Positions 62,166-64,000 of a stretch of DNA of 64,000 nucleotides are shown here, in pieces. The position numbers were made by a program, and so were the translations under genes. How positions within the stretch are numbered: the first letter of the stretch is position 1; each line of letters begins with the position of its first letter. Source of the stretch: UBA6522 sp965221035 (GTDB taxonomy: Bacteria; Pseudomonadota; Gammaproteobacteria; Steroidobacterales; Rariloculaceae); NCBI GenBank assembly GCA_965221035.1, contig OZ244860.1, positions 558,001 through 622,000 on the forward strand, written 5' to 3'. The notes below the pieces were generated by a model. It was not told where the DNA came from, searched no databases, and saw only the letters and a program-made list of their open reading frames with translations.

Positions 62166-62477
62166 ATGAGCCTCTACTACGTCCAGAAACTGCTCTACCA
62201 ACTGAACCGGGATCCCCAGACCCAGCAGCGCTACCAGGAGGATTTTGAAGGCCTGCTGAAGGACTACGACCTCGACGAAGAGGAACGCGATGCGCTCCGC
62301 AGCGGGGATATCGGGCTGCTCTACGTCATGGGCGTGAACGGACAGATACTGATGCACTTCGCGGCCCTCATCGGGCAGGAATGGCACGAGTACATCCAGG
62401 CCATGAAGGACGGCGTGACCAGGCACGGCCCGGTCCGCGGCGGCCTCTACACGCTGCTGGAGGAGCGCGATCAATGA
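62166..62477 (+). CDS. Extradiol dioxygenase small subunit (LigA type)
   Basis: 103-residue helical protein like the alpha chain of protocatechuate 4,5-dioxygenase. YYVQKLLYQLNRDPQTQQRY, YDLDEEERDALRSGDIGLLY and FAALIGQEWHEYIQAM fit the LigA family, which closes over the active site of the large subunit. Its stop overlaps the ligB-like start (ATGA). Confidence 0.88.
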   Translation: MSLYYVQKLLYQLNRDPQTQQRYQEDFEGLLKDYDLDEEERDALRSGDIGLLYVMGVNGQILMHFAALIGQEWHEYIQAMKDGVTRHGPVRGGLYTLLEERDQ

Positions 62478-63292
62478 GCCTGGTCTTCGCAGGCGTATGC
62501 AGCCATGCGCCCGGCATTACCGGCCGCGCAAAACTGGCAGACCCGGAACTCCGGGAAGAACTCTACACGAATTACGACAGGATGCGCCGACGCATCGAGG
62601 CCGCCAGGCCGGACGCGCTCATCGTCGTGGCCGCGGAACACTTCGCCAATTTCTTCATGAACAACATGCCAGCCTATTGCATGGGGATGGCGGAACAGTA
62701 CGAAGGCCCGATCGAAGACGAAGAGTGGCTGGCGATCAAGCGCCGCAAGATCCCGGGCGATCCGGAATTGTCCCGACGGCTGATCCGTTCGATCATGGAC
62801 GAAACGGACCTGGCGTACGCCGAGGAATGGAAATTCGACCACGGCATCATGGTGCCCCTGAATTTCCTCACGCCCCGCTACGACCTGCCGGTGATACCGG
62901 TCAACATCAACTGCCAGGGGCCACCGCTGACACCCCTGCACCGGGCGTGGCGATTCGGGCGCGCGCTGCGGCGCGCCTGTGACGAGCAGCCCGAGCGCAT
63001 CGCGCTGGTGGGAACGGGTGGCATCTCTCACTGGCCCGCCACGCCGGACTCCGGCGTCATCAACGAAGCCTGGGACCATGAATTCCTTGACCGATTCCTC
63101 AACAACCGCAAGGACGAACTGCTGGGCTACACGGATGAGGAAACCTTCAGGGATGCGGGCCAGGGGGGATTCGAGATCCGCACGTTCATCACGGTCGCCG
63201 GCGCCACCGAAGGCTCAACCGGCGAGTTGCTGTTCTATGCGCCGATCCCGATCTTCGCCGTGGGTTGCACCGTGGCGGTCATGGCGCTGTGA
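62474..63292 (+). CDS. Class III extradiol ring-cleavage dioxygenase large subunit (LigB type)
   Basis: 272-residue catalytic subunit using Fe(II). Metal ligands: His in AGVCSHAPGITG, His in VVAAEHFANFFM, and a Glu near the C-terminus; the catalytic base His is probably in EWKFDHGIMVPLNFL. SLVFAGVCSHAPG is the standard LigB start, and VGTGGISHWPATP is another conserved segment. ATG 62474 overlaps the small-subunit stop. In this operon the likely substrate is a catechol carboxylic acid such as homoprotocatechuate. Confidence 0.9.
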   Translation: MSLVFAGVCSHAPGITGRAKLADPELREELYTNYDRMRRRIEAARPDALIVVAAEHFANFFMNNMPAYCMGMAEQYEGPIEDEEWLAIKRRKIPGDPELSRRLIRSIMDETDLAYAEEWKFDHGIMVPLNFLTPRYDLPVIPVNINCQGPPLTPLHRAWRFGRALRRACDEQPERIALVGTGGISHWPATPDSGVINEAWDHEFLDRFLNNRKDELLGYTDEETFRDAGQGGFEIRTFITVAGATEGSTGELLFYAPIPIFAVGCTVAVMAL

Positions 63293-63383
63293 ATTCGAAC
63301 CAACGCCATGTCTTCACTCCGTAAACCCCGTTGCCTCATCCCCGCCAATGCCGAGCACTGCATGTGTCTGCACCCATTCCCCG

Positions 63384-63812
63384 CTACTCGTGCCCTGCCA
63401 ATAGCCTGCCTGGGCCAAACACCTCCACGATGAAGGAATCCTCCAGCGCTTCCCACTGGTGCTCGACGTACGACTCAAGCAAGAGTCGGTCTCCCGGTTC
63501 CAGAATGACGTCGAGTTCGGGTGTAACAACGCGCAGTCTGCCACGGATGAGGTACAGGACTTCTTCTTCCGGATGATTGTGCTTTATGGACTTTGCGCCT
63601 TTCTTTCCTCTGGTGTCGGAAACAGTCATTGTCCTCGTCATTATCGGTGCCGCAGTCACCAGCTCATTCACCAATATTACGGGAATGTCCGATTCCTTGT
63701 ACAGCTTGGCCTTCGGAGGAATTGTCTGAAACATCCTGTCGACTTGTGCACTTCCAGTAACGGCGACACTCAATGGGAAAAGCAGGATGCAGAGACGAAT
63801 TATTTTTACCAT
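63384..63812 (-). CDS. Small exported cupin protein
   Basis: 142-residue single cupin with signal peptide (LCILLFPLSVAVTGSAQ). Metal-binding motif KHNHPEEEVLYLIRG (H-x-H-x-x-E-E) and the second-motif His in YVEHQWEAL. Family cupin_2; function unknown. It converges with the dioxygenase operon. Codon use is somewhat less GC-rich than its neighbours. Confidence 0.78.
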   Translation of the reverse strand: MVKIIRLCILLFPLSVAVTGSAQVDRMFQTIPPKAKLYKESDIPVILVNELVTAAPIMTRTMTVSDTRGKKGAKSIKHNHPEEEVLYLIRGRLRVVTPELDVILEPGDRLLLESYVEHQWEALEDSFIVEVFGPGRLLAGHE

Positions 63813-63897
63813 GAAACGCTCCTATGGTGTGCGCTTGTGAATTCCAACCCGTGTTCGAATGTGGAAGAAGCGAATTGCCACTCGGAGAGCCAATAGC

Positions 63898-63921
63898 ACA
63901 CTGACAGTTCCATGTCAGTGT
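63898..63921. promoter_or_regulatory. Inverted repeat upstream of the cupin gene
   Basis: ACACTGACA / TGTCAGTGT, perfect nine-base arms, six-base spacer, 86 bases upstream of the cupin ATG. Possible operator, or terminator of an unseen gene to the right. Nothing else is recognised from 63813 to the window end. Confidence 0.45.
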
Positions 63922-64000
63922 CTCGAATTACGGTAAGCGGTCGGGCTTATCCCGTGTCTGCGCCTGAACACATGCCCGAAGTGGGAAGCATCCTTGAAGC

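Overview
The window is GC-rich, densely coded chromosomal DNA from a proteobacterium, most likely a gammaproteobacterium. The evidence is the type II secretion gene order G-H-I-J-K-L-M-N, the fabG-acpP-fabF-mltG-tmk-holB-pilZ housekeeping block, a complete System I cytochrome c maturation operon ccmABCDEFGHI, diacylglycerol kinase, TonB-dependent uptake and tRNAs with encoded CCA. No rRNA, CRISPR array, IS element or intact prophage was seen.

Layout. 1-4 kb: an AddB-like nuclease (cut by the window edge) and an AddA-like helicase-nuclease for double-strand-break repair. 4.0-4.5 kb: a VOC/glyoxalase protein. 4.5-10 kb (minus): gspGHIJKLMN of a type II secretion system. 10-15.8 kb: fatty acid synthesis genes fused to the tmk-holB-pilZ block, without the usual pabC. 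15.9-22.2 kb: a FadB-type beta-oxidation enzyme, a lipoprotein, an M48 protease, a small membrane protein and an ABC-F ATPase. 22.3-30.9 kb: a catabolic operon with a sodium/solute symporter, a DRE-TIM metallolyase, a four-gene molybdenum hydroxylase whose large subunit is split in two, a zinc alcohol dehydrogenase and a DUF1330 protein. 30.9-37.8 kb (minus): ccm operon. 37.8-41.9 kb (minus): a surface lipoprotein and a TonB-dependent receptor. 42-43.2 kb: dgkA and a PAP2 phosphatase.

43.4-43.7 kb holds the most striking element: a tRNA-Leu(UAA) gene interrupted by a 237-nt group I intron at the same anticodon-loop position as the cyanobacterial/plastid tRNA-Leu intron. 43.7-49.9 kb: an FAD amine-oxidase/PPO-like enzyme, a Tat-exported amidase, a cupin, an orphan RnfC-like protein and a CBS protein, separated by several short tandem repeats. 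50.1-51.1 kb: tRNA-Cys beside an AbrB-type antitoxin whose PIN toxin is reduced to 18 codons, and a phage-like membrane protein.

51.3-63.8 kb looks like an aromatic catabolism island: a TRAP transporter, a Tat-exported two-subunit molybdenum hydroxylase, and a meta-cleavage set (FAH-fold enzyme, DapA-family aldolase, CHM isomerase, CHMS-type aldehyde dehydrogenase and a LigA/LigB extradiol dioxygenase). A near-identical 21-22 bp sequence occurs upstream of the TRAP genes and twice upstream of the molybdenum hydroxylase, about 6 kb away, which suggests a shared regulator. Functional assignments rest on motif recognition and gene context only; no database search was possible.
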